Below are positions 41,319 to 49,053 of a DNA stretch of 64,000 bases, one piece after another. The notes under the pieces were generated by a model. It ran no database searches. It worked only from the letters and a program-made list of their open reading frames with translations, and was not told where the DNA came from. How positions within the stretch are numbered: the stretch's first letter is position 1; every line of letters begins with the position of its first letter. The stretch covers positions 2,542,001 to 2,606,000 of the forward strand of contig OY762063.1 in the NCBI GenBank assembly GCA_963665075.1. The letters run 5' to 3'. Source of the stretch: JAPULR01 sp963665075 (GTDB lineage Bacteria; Chloroflexota; Dehalococcoidia; Lucifugimonadales; GCA-2712585). A program made the translations under genes and the position numbers.

Positions 41319-42356
41319 ATGAGAGCAGTCTACATTGAAAGTCAGGGCGGGCCTGAGGTGTTGCAGTACGGGGAACGCCCCGAACCTTCGCCCAAGGCCG
41401 GGGAAGTGAAGGTGCGAGTGCGGGCGGCGGCGCTGAACCGACTGGACACGTATGTCAGAACCGGTCGGCGGGGGCAGCGTAGGAACTTCCCGCCGGCCCA
41501 TATTCCGGGAGGCGATTCGGCTGGCGTGGTTGCGGAAGTCGGTTCCGATTCCTTGTCGCATCTGGTCGGTCGAAGGGTGGTTGTCAACCCACGGATTCCA
41601 TGCGGGGCGTGCGACTTCTGCATTGGCGGAAGCGACGATCTTTGTCCCAGATTTCGGTTCCTCGGAAGCAACTGCGGGGGAAGCTACGCGGAGTTCGTAT
41701 GCGTGCCTGCCAGCAACGTACATACCATAGCGGACGACGTCAGCTTCGAGACGGCGGCCGCTACGCCGACGGTGTATCTACCCACCTGGAATATACTCAT
41801 TCGCAAGGCCCAGTTGAAGCCGTGGGAGACGGTTCTGGTTCTCTCCGCGTCGGCAGGGGTAGGCACTGCCGCCATTCAGGTGGCGAAATCCGTGGTTGGG
41901 GCGACTGTCATAACCACCACGAGCAGCGCGGAGAAGGCGGCTATGGCTAAGAAAATCGGCGCGGACCACGTGATTGACTACACCAGGGAGAGCATTTCCG
42001 AAAGGGTGAAGGAGCTTACGGGAGGGCGCGGCGTGGACGTGGTGATGGATCACGTGGGGGCGCAGTTCTTCGACGACGCGTTTAATTCCTTGAAGCGCGG
42101 CGGTCGATACGGCAATTGCGGGGTGACTTCCGGCTACGCGGCGAATCTCCAATTAGGGAGCTTGTTTACCAGGCAGGTTCAGGTTTTTGGCGTCTTCATG
42201 GGTTCCAGGGCGGACATGAGCCAGATTACGCAGATGCTGAATCAGGGGAGAATCCGGCCTGTCATCCACAGGGTATTTCTGCTGGAAGAGGCTGCCGAGG
42301 CGCACAGGGTTATGGAGGAGCGGAGCTTCTTCGGCAAGCTGGTGTTGAAGGTCTAG
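41319..42356 (+). CDS. Medium-chain (MDR) alcohol dehydrogenase / quinone reductase-like
   Basis: A 345-aa NAD(P)-dependent oxidoreductase. The structural-zinc loop CGACDFCIGGSDDLC is near residue 90. The nucleotide-binding motif is SASAGVGTAAIQVAK near 170. The catalytic-zinc ligands of classical ADH appear missing (LNRLDTY and HIPGGDSAG instead of Cys and GHE), so it is closer to quinone oxidoreductases with a retained structural zinc. ATG 41319 matches the conserved start (MRAVYIESQGGPEVL); ATG 41283 is an upstream option. Confidence 0.85.
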   Translation: MRAVYIESQGGPEVLQYGERPEPSPKAGEVKVRVRAAALNRLDTYVRTGRRGQRRNFPPAHIPGGDSAGVVAEVGSDSLSHLVGRRVVVNPRIPCGACDFCIGGSDDLCPRFRFLGSNCGGSYAEFVCVPASNVHTIADDVSFETAAATPTVYLPTWNILIRKAQLKPWETVLVLSASAGVGTAAIQVAKSVVGATVITTTSSAEKAAMAKKIGADHVIDYTRESISERVKELTGGRGVDVVMDHVGAQFFDDAFNSLKRGGRYGNCGVTSGYAANLQLGSLFTRQVQVFGVFMGSRADMSQITQMLNQGRIRPVIHRVFLLEEAAEAHRVMEERSFFGKLVLKV

Positions 42357-42393
42357 CCATTCCTCGTCGGAAGCAGTCGGGATATTCGAATCC

Positions 42394-43404
42394 CTAGGAT
42401 TGTCGCAGGATACGCTCGACAAGCTGCTGAATGCGGAGAGCGGCCTCGAAGTTGGGGAGTCCATGGTGTTCGCCGCGAATCATAGCGGCTACGGCGTCCA
42501 GTTGAGTCGGGGCGTTGTCCCAGGCACCCAGAGAAACGGGTTCCCAGCGTTGGCCCTTCTTCGCCTCTAGGGTAGTCCAGTTGAGGATGCGGTAGGTTTG
42601 CTTGCTGCCGTGCAGAGTCCAGGTCAGGATGTCGTCTGGGACATCTCCCACGCTGCCTTCCAGGGTGACGGGGATGTTTCCGGTGCTCATCTGGGCGAAT
42701 ACGCGGGATTCGGAGAGGGAGGGGTCGTCGGGGTAGGCGACCATTGTGTTGTTGACGACGGGTACGCCGAGGAGCTTGCTGGTGAGGAAGGCGAAGTGGG
42801 AGAAGACCTCGCGGACGAAGCCGCCTTCCTTGCGGCGGGCGAGCCAACCGGCGGCGTTTCTCTGCCATCCACGGGGCCATTCGGCGAACCGGAGCTTGAC
42901 CTCGACCTTCAGGGGATCGCCGATGATTCCGGTGGCGATGGCGTTTCTGAGGGCGCTGTAAATCGGGCCGGTGGCGTAGCTGAAGTTGACGGCGTTGGGC
43001 AGGCCGGAAAGCCTGGCGTCCTCTATCAGGCCGCGGGCTTCCTGCATATCGACGGCCAGGGGCTTTTCGCAAAGGATGGGCTTTCCCATCTCCAAAGCCA
43101 ACTCGCAATACTCGACGTGGCTGGACGGCGGGGTGGCGACGTAGACCAGATTTATATCGTCGAAGGCAACCAACTCTTCGGCGCTCTGGGCAATCTGGAT
43201 TTTGGGGTATGAGCTCCAGACGGTGTGGCACTGGAGCACGTTCGAGTCCCAGGCGTAGCGAACGTCGAATTCCGTGTGGCCGTTCATGGACTCCAGCATT
43301 CGCTGGCCCATTGTGCCGAGTCCGATGATTCCCACGTTTAAGGACAGATCGTGCTTGAAGACGGTGCGGACCATCCGCCATCTGCTGGATTGAGGTTGCG
43401 TCAC
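42394..43404 (-). CDS. Gfo/Idh/MocA family oxidoreductase
   Basis: A 336-aa NAD(P)-dependent oxidoreductase with an N-terminal Rossmann fold (NVGIIGLGTMGQRML), the family EKP motif (PILCEKPLAVDMQEA) and the C-terminal beta domain. GTG 43404 is chosen since GGAGG lies 9 bases upstream and the codon comes 2 bases after the stop of the RraA-like gene; ATG 43425 in the same frame overlaps that gene. The substrate is likely a sugar or polyol-like compound, unknown here. Cotranscribed with the RraA-like and nitroreductase genes. Confidence 0.88.
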   Translation of the reverse strand: MTQPQSSRWRMVRTVFKHDLSLNVGIIGLGTMGQRMLESMNGHTEFDVRYAWDSNVLQCHTVWSSYPKIQIAQSAEELVAFDDINLVYVATPPSSHVEYCELALEMGKPILCEKPLAVDMQEARGLIEDARLSGLPNAVNFSYATGPIYSALRNAIATGIIGDPLKVEVKLRFAEWPRGWQRNAAGWLARRKEGGFVREVFSHFAFLTSKLLGVPVVNNTMVAYPDDPSLSESRVFAQMSTGNIPVTLEGSVGDVPDDILTWTLHGSKQTYRILNWTTLEAKKGQRWEPVSLGAWDNAPTQLDAVAAMIRGEHHGLPNFEAALRIQQLVERILRQS

Positions 43405-43406
43405 GG

Positions 43407-44228
43407 CTAGCGGGACCTCCGCCATTCTTCGTATCTGGCCTGGAGGTCCGGCGGCAGGTCGCCGTGAACCTGGTTGACGGTGTAGCCATCCTCCAGCAGG
43501 GTGCGGGTGAAGGTTTCTTCGACCTCCTGGGCGATGGCGCCTTCGATGACTTCCTCGGCGATGGCCTGGGGGCAGACGACGACGCCGTCGTCGTCGCCGA
43601 CGAGGAGGTCGCCGGGGTAGACGGTTACGTTGCCGCAATCAACGGCAAGCTGGACGTCGGCGGCCCAGTGTTCGGACATGTGGCCGTAGCCGTGGGGGGC
43701 GCGGACGAAGACGGGGAAGTCCTGGTCTCTCAGGTAGGGAACGTCGCGAATTGCGCCGTCGGTGACCAGGCCGGAAGCGCCAAGGTAGTGCATCCGGGCG
43801 ACTAGTCTATCGCCGAAGATTCCGGCGTGGACGTTGCCGCGGGCGCTGACGACGAGGACATCCCCGGGGCCTACGGATTCGACGGCGACGTGCTCAGGGT
43901 ATAGGTGGCGGGCTTCCATCGGGATGGGGAACATGGGGTGGTCTTCGCGGCGGGGCAGGTAGCGGAGGGTGTAGGCGCGGCCCGCGAATACGGAACCGGC
44001 TTTGAGGGGCAGGACGCCGGCCATGTATACGAACCGGAAGCCGCGCTTGTTGAGTTCCCAGGAGATGGTTGCGGAGCTTGCCTGCTTCGCCTTCTCCAGA
44101 AATTCGACGGAGAGGAATTTGGTGGGCGGTCTCAGGAGAGAGGAGTCCGTGTTTTGGGCGCTATCGTGGGTTTCCAAGGCGATGTTTACCTTTCTAATCT
44201 TGGCTGTCGTTGTGCTGTCCCCAGGCAT
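43407..44228 (-). CDS. RraA-like / HMG-type aldolase family protein
   Basis: A 273-aa protein with the RraA family core GDRLVARMHYLGASGLVTDG then AIRDVPYL, the place of the divalent-metal and substrate site (Gly-x-x-x-Ala, Arg-Asp). Family members are class II 4-hydroxy-4-methyl-2-oxoglutarate aldolases or RNase E regulators; a catabolic aldolase or decarboxylase fits the neighbours. The start is uncertain: ATG 44228 overlaps the nitroreductase end by 35 bases, and a TTG at 44177 after AAAGG is an alternative. Confidence 0.82.
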   Translation of the reverse strand: MPGDSTTTAKIRKVNIALETHDSAQNTDSSLLRPPTKFLSVEFLEKAKQASSATISWELNKRGFRFVYMAGVLPLKAGSVFAGRAYTLRYLPRREDHPMFPIPMEARHLYPEHVAVESVGPGDVLVVSARGNVHAGIFGDRLVARMHYLGASGLVTDGAIRDVPYLRDQDFPVFVRAPHGYGHMSEHWAADVQLAVDCGNVTVYPGDLLVGDDDGVVVCPQAIAEEVIEGAIAQEVEETFTRTLLEDGYTVNQVHGDLPPDLQARYEEWRRSR

Positions 44229-44823
44229 CCCAGAAGGTTATTTCCGCGACGGGGCGGCGTTTGGTGGGGCCGTATCCGTCCCCCTCGGCGATGTATCCGA
44301 TGGGCAGGAGGGCGGCGGTTTCCACGTTGTCGGGGATGCCCAGCAGGGTCTTTATTTCATCTTCGAATCCCTTGTGCAGGGTGGTGAGGGCGCTGCCAAG
44401 GCCCAGCCCGCGGGCGGCGAGGAGGATGTTCTGGACGGCGGGGTATATGGAAGCGCCGCGGCCCATTGAGGTGGGGCCGCCGTTGTGCTCGATGCAGGCG
44501 AGGATGAGGGCGGGAGCGCGGTGCATATTCTCCGCGAGATGAGTGGCGGACCTTCGCACCCTGGCGGCCAGAGGCGGCGGGGAGGATGATTTGGCGCCGT
44601 AGACCCGTTCCCAGGATTCGCGGTAGCAGCTGCCGATTCGCTTCTTCAATTCTTCGTCGCGGATGATGAGAAACTTCCAGGGCTGGCTGTTGCCGCCGCT
44701 GGGAGCCTTGACGGCGGCCTCTATTAGACGAAGGAGAGTTGCCTCGGGCACCGGGTCAGGCTTCAGATAGCGGACGGCCCGCTGGCTGTAGATGGCTTCG
44801 AATAGGCCGATGTCTTTGCTCAT
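44194..44823 (-). CDS. Nitroreductase family protein
   Basis: FMN-dependent oxidoreductase of 209 aa. The N-terminal FMN-binding SQRAVRYLKPDPVP and PSGGNSQPWKF are near residues 12-48. LGIPDNVETAALLPIGY near residue 165 is the usual late motif. Family enzymes reduce nitro groups, quinones or flavins using NAD(P)H. The start is ATG 44823 with GAGGAT upstream. First of a three-gene minus operon ending in the Gfo/Idh gene. Confidence 0.88.
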   Translation of the reverse strand: MSKDIGLFEAIYSQRAVRYLKPDPVPEATLLRLIEAAVKAPSGGNSQPWKFLIIRDEELKKRIGSCYRESWERVYGAKSSSPPPLAARVRRSATHLAENMHRAPALILACIEHNGGPTSMGRGASIYPAVQNILLAARGLGLGSALTTLHKGFEDEIKTLLGIPDNVETAALLPIGYIAEGDGYGPTKRRPVAEITFWDAWGQHNDSQD

Positions 44824-44878
44824 ATCCTCACTTGGTTGCGATGTTTGTCGCGGCTGGCGTTCAGGTTCTTGTTTTCTC

Positions 44879-45721
44879 TCACGCCTCGGACGGAGGGAGG
44901 CCGAGGCCGTAATCGTTGGTGGCGTCGAGGGTACTCATAGTTTCGTGAACGAGGCGGCTCGTGTCAACGATAAATTGTCGATGTTCCAGGGCGTCTATCA
45001 TTCCGTGCTTGGTCATAACGGCTACTGCGTAGGGCTTGCGGGGAAGATAGACGATGCCCGCGTCGCATTGAACGTTGTCCATGCCGCCGGGCTTGTTGGC
45101 TACGGGCACGCCTAGGGGAACGGCTTTGTTCAGGGGAGCGTCCTTGGGCTTCTTCAGGATTTCCAGGGTTTCCCTCGCCACGTAGGACGAGGGGCGGCCC
45201 TGTTGAAGGGCCATGAGCATGGCGACGCATTCGTCGGGGGTGGATACGTTCTCGCGGCTTTGGGCGATGGCGTCGGGGTCCTGCATCTTGCGTCGAAGGG
45301 TGGTTGCGGCGAGGCCGAGGTCGCGGATGAGATTGTTGGTTTCCTCCATGCCCGCTAAGTCGATGCACAAGTTAGTGGCGGTGTTGTCGGATAGGGCAAT
45401 CATGAGCACGGCAAGGTTGTACATGGTGAGTTCAACGTGGCCCTGTAAGTGGCTGAGGATGCCGCTGCCTGGGACGCGCATTTCATCCGTAACTACTACC
45501 AGTCGGCGCATATCCAGTTCGCCCCGCTCCGCCTTGGCAAAGAGTTGGGCGAGGACGTGAATCTTGATGGTGGAGGCGGTGGGAAAAGGCTCGCTGCCGT
45601 TGATGGATATGCGGTTGGGGCCGCCAATTTCCTGGACGCAGGCGCCCGCGACGCCGGGGAAACTTTCGACCGCGTCATGAAGCTCGGATTCCAACTTTTG
45701 CCACATCAGTTGTTGGGACAT
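44879..45721 (-). CDS. Class A beta-lactamase-like serine hydrolase
   Basis: A 280-aa protein with the penicillin-recognising serine hydrolase motifs: Ser50-x-x-Lys53 (PTASTIKIH), Ser111-Asp-Asn (SDNTATN), and Lys210-Pro-Gly (ANKPGG) where active beta-lactamases have KTG. A Glu at about 157 may stand in for the general base. No signal peptide is seen, which argues against a periplasmic beta-lactamase. It may be an esterase or amidase. The upstream AAAGG site supports ATG 45721. Divergent from the epimerase gene. Confidence 0.82.
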   Translation of the reverse strand: MSQQLMWQKLESELHDAVESFPGVAGACVQEIGGPNRISINGSEPFPTASTIKIHVLAQLFAKAERGELDMRRLVVVTDEMRVPGSGILSHLQGHVELTMYNLAVLMIALSDNTATNLCIDLAGMEETNNLIRDLGLAATTLRRKMQDPDAIAQSRENVSTPDECVAMLMALQQGRPSSYVARETLEILKKPKDAPLNKAVPLGVPVANKPGGMDNVQCDAGIVYLPRKPYAVAVMTKHGMIDALEHRQFIVDTSRLVHETMSTLDATNDYGLGLPPSEA

Positions 45722-45797
45722 GTTTGCAACCTTTCACAGGAGGAGCGTCAAGCGCGCCATCTATAGGAAAGATATTAGCACAAATAGATAGTCGAGG

Positions 45798-45827
45798 GAC
45801 ATACAAATAGGCGGATGTTGATATAAT
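45798..45827 (+). promoter_or_regulatory. Promoter for the epimerase gene
   Basis: TATAAT (45822-45827) with extended TG (TTGATATAATGC) and a weak GACATA -35 candidate at 45798-45803 with an 18-base spacer, about 33 bases before ATG 45861. The same TATAATGC string marks the promoters at 23565 and 39973. Confidence 0.6.
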
Positions 45828-45860
45828 GCTTGTAGTCCAATCTGTTTTGGAGGATGCGTA

Positions 45861-46838
45861 ATGGCGACGGCAGTTAGCGGCGGCACAGGATTCGTGGGGT
45901 CGAACATCGTGAGGATGCTTGCGGAAAGGGGGCATCGCGTGGTCTCTCTTGACATCGCGCCTCCCAACGAGATGGTGCGGAAGTATCTGAGGCCGTGGGA
46001 GAGCCGGATTGACTTCGTGGAGGTGGACATACTGGACACGGAGGCTTTGGACTCGGTGGCGGACAGCAGCGTGATGGCTGGAGTGGACAGGATTATTCAC
46101 GCCGCGGTGTATACGTCTACGTTGCCGGAGACGGAGCGGGACGACGCCAAGCGAATCATCGACGTCAACGTGGGCTGCACGATCAACCTGCTGGAGATGG
46201 CGCGGGGGATTTCGGCCAAGCGGTTTCTGTACGTGAGTTCAGGAGGCGTGTATCGAGGACAGGGCGGGCCTGGAAAGGCTTTGACGGAGGATCTGCCGCT
46301 TCTGCCGAGTTCCTTCTATGGGGTGACGAAGTTTGCGTCGGAGGGCATAACGAAGCGGTACGGGGAGTTGCACGACCTGGAGACGGTTTCGGTGCGGCTT
46401 TCTTCTCCCTACGGGCCGATGGAGCGAGCAACGGACTATCGGCTCAAGATGGGGATGCTGTATGACTGGACGAGGAGCGTTGTGCGGGGCGAGCCGATAC
46501 ACGTGCCCGCGGAGGTCGGCGGGGGCGACTGGATGTTTGTCACGGACAAGGCGGAGGCGATAGCGACGGTTTCGGACGCGCCGACGTTGGAGCACGACAT
46601 GTACAACATCACCCAGGGGGATCCGACGCCGCTTGAGGGTCTGATGGCCGCGTTCCGTCAGGCGGCGTCTTCGGTGGAGTTTGTCGGGCCGGGCGCGGAA
46701 GGCGGGAGCGTTCCGTGGGACCAAGGGCACATGGACGTGAGCCGGTTGTGGGGGTTGGGGTTCCGGCCCAGGTACGACATCGTCAGTGGGGTTGCGGAGT
46801 ACATCAGGTGGAGGCGGGAGTTTCCGTTTTTGGATTGA
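45861..46838 (+). CDS. NAD-dependent epimerase/dehydratase (extended SDR)
   Basis: A 325-aa Rossmann-fold protein. The NAD motif is AVSGGTGFVGSNIVRML near residue 4. The active-site Tyr-x-x-x-Lys is in FYGVTKFASEG near 154, with the upstream Ser in YVSSGG. Extended SDRs act on sugar nucleotides or steroid- and flavonol-like substrates; here it is unknown. GGAGG precedes the start at good distance. The MBL-fold gene follows 65 bases on. Confidence 0.9.
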   Translation: MATAVSGGTGFVGSNIVRMLAERGHRVVSLDIAPPNEMVRKYLRPWESRIDFVEVDILDTEALDSVADSSVMAGVDRIIHAAVYTSTLPETERDDAKRIIDVNVGCTINLLEMARGISAKRFLYVSSGGVYRGQGGPGKALTEDLPLLPSSFYGVTKFASEGITKRYGELHDLETVSVRLSSPYGPMERATDYRLKMGMLYDWTRSVVRGEPIHVPAEVGGGDWMFVTDKAEAIATVSDAPTLEHDMYNITQGDPTPLEGLMAAFRQAASSVEFVGPGAEGGSVPWDQGHMDVSRLWGLGFRPRYDIVSGVAEYIRWRREFPFLD

Positions 46839-46903
46839 GGGATGATTAAGAGTGAGTGACATGATTCCCAGAGCAAGCAACAACGTAGCAGGGGTGATAA
46901 GAC

Positions 46904-47815
46904 ATGGCTAGGGCAGACTTGGCTCATCCGAAAAATGCTGCCGGGCCTTGGTTCGTGGACACACGGTGTATTCGGTGCGACGCTGCACGGAACTGGGCCC
47001 CAGGATTGATTGACATGGATGCTGACGGGAGGTCGTTTGTGGCCTATCAGCCCGTTGGGGAAGAGCAAGAAGCTTTACTGTGGCGCGCAGCTGCGGGCTG
47101 TCCGACCAGGTCCATAGGGAATCACCAACAGACCAGGGAGCCTACAGGCGTGTTTCCGTATCAGATGACGCAGGGTGTGTTCGCGCTGGGAAACAATGCC
47201 CTTTCTTCCTTCGGCGCTCACTCGTATCTGGTGGCGAGGCCTGACGGCAACATGATGATAGACTCGCCACGGTTCAGTCGTCCACTGGCAGCGCGCGTTG
47301 ACAAGTTAGGGGGCGTCGCTCACGTGCTTTTGACACACCGGGATGATGTAGCCGACGCCGCCCGTTGGGCGGAGCGGTATGGGGCCAGAGTCTGGATTGG
47401 CGATGCGGACTCGGACGCCGCGCCCTATGCAACGGACGTGACGGTAGGCTTAGATCCTACGGTAATTTCCCCGGGCGCGTTGTCAGTGCCCGCGCCGGGG
47501 CATACGGAGGGTCACGTGCTGTATCACATAGGCGACCGGTTGCTCTTTACGGGAGACACGCTCCACTGGAACCATCGCAGAGGGGAGTTTGATGTATTTC
47601 CTGAGCAGACCTTTTATTCGTGGACGGCGTTGTCGACTACGATGGACCGAATTGCGTCGTTGTCGGTAGAGTGGGTGTTTCCGGGACATGGGATGTGGCG
47701 CAGGGTGGAAATGGAAGAGTGGCGGCAACGGATGTCGGCCTTAGGCCCGGCCATGCGTCGAGTAGGACAGGCGGGATGGGCCGCGCTGCCGAACGCCGCC
47801 TATGGCTGGTATTGA
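46904..47815 (+). CDS. Ferredoxin-like plus MBL-fold metallo-hydrolase
   Basis: A 303-aa two-domain protein. The N-terminal part has a ferredoxin-like pattern CIRCDAARNWAPG (Cys22, Cys25) and CPTRSIG (about Cys66), with the third Cys of the usual CxxCxxC replaced by Ala. The metallo-beta-lactamase domain (about 90-300) has THRDDVAD in place of THxHxDH, then PAPGHTEGHV, FTGDT and FPGHG. The variant motif suggests a changed metal site. The start is ATG 46904 with AGGGG. Possible roles are glyoxalase-like or thiol-ester hydrolysis; unproven. Confidence 0.8.
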   Translation: MARADLAHPKNAAGPWFVDTRCIRCDAARNWAPGLIDMDADGRSFVAYQPVGEEQEALLWRAAAGCPTRSIGNHQQTREPTGVFPYQMTQGVFALGNNALSSFGAHSYLVARPDGNMMIDSPRFSRPLAARVDKLGGVAHVLLTHRDDVADAARWAERYGARVWIGDADSDAAPYATDVTVGLDPTVISPGALSVPAPGHTEGHVLYHIGDRLLFTGDTLHWNHRRGEFDVFPEQTFYSWTALSTTMDRIASLSVEWVFPGHGMWRRVEMEEWRQRMSALGPAMRRVGQAGWAALPNAAYGWY

Positions 47816-47831
47816 CGGGGTGGCAGGATAA

Positions 47832-47852
47832 GGACGGGTTCCAAACCCGTCC
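47832..47852. terminator. Hairpin between convergent genes
   Basis: GGACGGGTT and AACCCGTCC form a 9-bp stem with loop CCA. It sits between the MBL-fold gene (+) and the amidohydrolase gene (-). No strong T-run follows, so confidence is moderate. Confidence 0.55.
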
Positions 47853-47860
47853 CCCTCCAC

Positions 47861-48937
47861 CTAGCCCTCCAGGTTGTACATTTCGAGGGCGTTGTCGCGC
47901 AGGATGGCCTTCTTGTCGGCCTCGGAGAGGTCGGTGCGTTCCCAGATGCTGTAGAGGCTTTCGGGGTATTCGTGGTCCCAGTGGGGCCAGTCGGAGGCGT
48001 AGAAGAGGCGGTTGCTGCCCATGAGCCGTATGACGTCGGGGATGAGCTTTTCGCTGGGTTCGGCGTGGATGAAGACGTTGCCGCTTTTGATGTACTCGCT
48101 GGGTTCCTTCTTGCAGTTGGGGGTCTCGAACCAGCCGCGCTTCTCCCACTCTTCGTCCATGCGGTCGAGCATTCCGGGCACCCAGCTGCAACCGCCTTCC
48201 AGGTAGCCTACCTTGAGGTTGGGGAACTTTTCGAAGACGCCTTCGTAGGTCATGTGCATCATCTGAATCATGTTGGAGACGGGGAATCCGATGGTGTGGC
48301 TCTGGATGAATTTGGTGTAGTTATTGTATTCGGAGGTGGCGTGACCGCCGTGGACGGCTATGGTCGTGCCAAGGCGTTCGGCTTCGGCGTATAGGGCGTC
48401 GAAGCGTCGGTCGCCCAGAAGTCCGGCGCCGGTGGCTCCGACAAAGACGCCGTTGTAGCCCAAGTCCTCCACGCAGCGGCGCATCTCCTTGACGGACTCC
48501 TGGATGTCCTTGAGGGGAATCATGGCGACGGACTTGAAGCGGGGGCTGAACTTGAGCCACTCTTGGTGGACGTAGTCGTTGTAGCCCTTGCCGAGGGCGA
48601 TCTGGTAGTCGGGGTCGCGGATGCCGGAGTAGCCGAGGAGGACGGTGGGGAAGAGGAAGACGGTCTCCATGCCGCCGGCGTCGGCGTTGTCGAGCCAATC
48701 CTGGGGAGTGGGGAAATCAGGGCCGCCGTGAGTGCCCAGTCTGCCGCCTAGGGTGGAGTCCATGTATGACTTGGTGGCGATGACGCTGGCGCTGGTGCCG
48801 ACGATGCCGTCCTTGTTGGGGATGTAGCAGTGGATCTGCTTCATCTCTCCGTAGGGGCCTTCGATGTATTCGCGAAGGCGGTGTTCGGGTTCGAGGATGT
48901 GTCCGTCGCCGTCGACGACGCCAAAGGGCGTTTTCAT
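47861..48937 (-). CDS. Amidohydrolase-2 family metal-dependent hydrolase
   Basis: A 358-aa TIM-barrel protein. The N-terminal metal-binding motif is VVDGDGHILEP. A mid-chain His lies in IAVHGGHAT, and the late FYASDWPHWDHEYPES motif carries the Asp ligand. The family includes ACMSD-type decarboxylases and hydrolases of aromatic catabolism; such genes are abundant in SAR202-like genomes. The start is ATG 48937 with GGGAGG upstream. Stands alone between terminators. Confidence 0.88.
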   Translation of the reverse strand: MKTPFGVVDGDGHILEPEHRLREYIEGPYGEMKQIHCYIPNKDGIVGTSASVIATKSYMDSTLGGRLGTHGGPDFPTPQDWLDNADAGGMETVFLFPTVLLGYSGIRDPDYQIALGKGYNDYVHQEWLKFSPRFKSVAMIPLKDIQESVKEMRRCVEDLGYNGVFVGATGAGLLGDRRFDALYAEAERLGTTIAVHGGHATSEYNNYTKFIQSHTIGFPVSNMIQMMHMTYEGVFEKFPNLKVGYLEGGCSWVPGMLDRMDEEWEKRGWFETPNCKKEPSEYIKSGNVFIHAEPSEKLIPDVIRLMGSNRLFYASDWPHWDHEYPESLYSIWERTDLSEADKKAILRDNALEMYNLEG

Positions 48938-49003
48938 GGCTAACCTCCCTGTGTTGGGGCTATTTTGCGTGGGTATTCTACTATTTTAGCTGCCCAAAAT
49001 GTG

Positions 49004-49034
49004 GAAGGAGGCCACCTCCAGGGCGGCCTCCTTC
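49004..49034 (-). terminator. Terminator of the first solute-binding protein gene
   Basis: GAAGGAGGCC and GGCCTCCTTC form a 10-bp stem with an 11-base loop. On the minus strand it is followed by CACATTTTG, a short T-run, 20 bases after the gene's stop. Confidence 0.75.
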
Positions 49035-49053
49035 AGACTCAGGTTGAGAGTGT

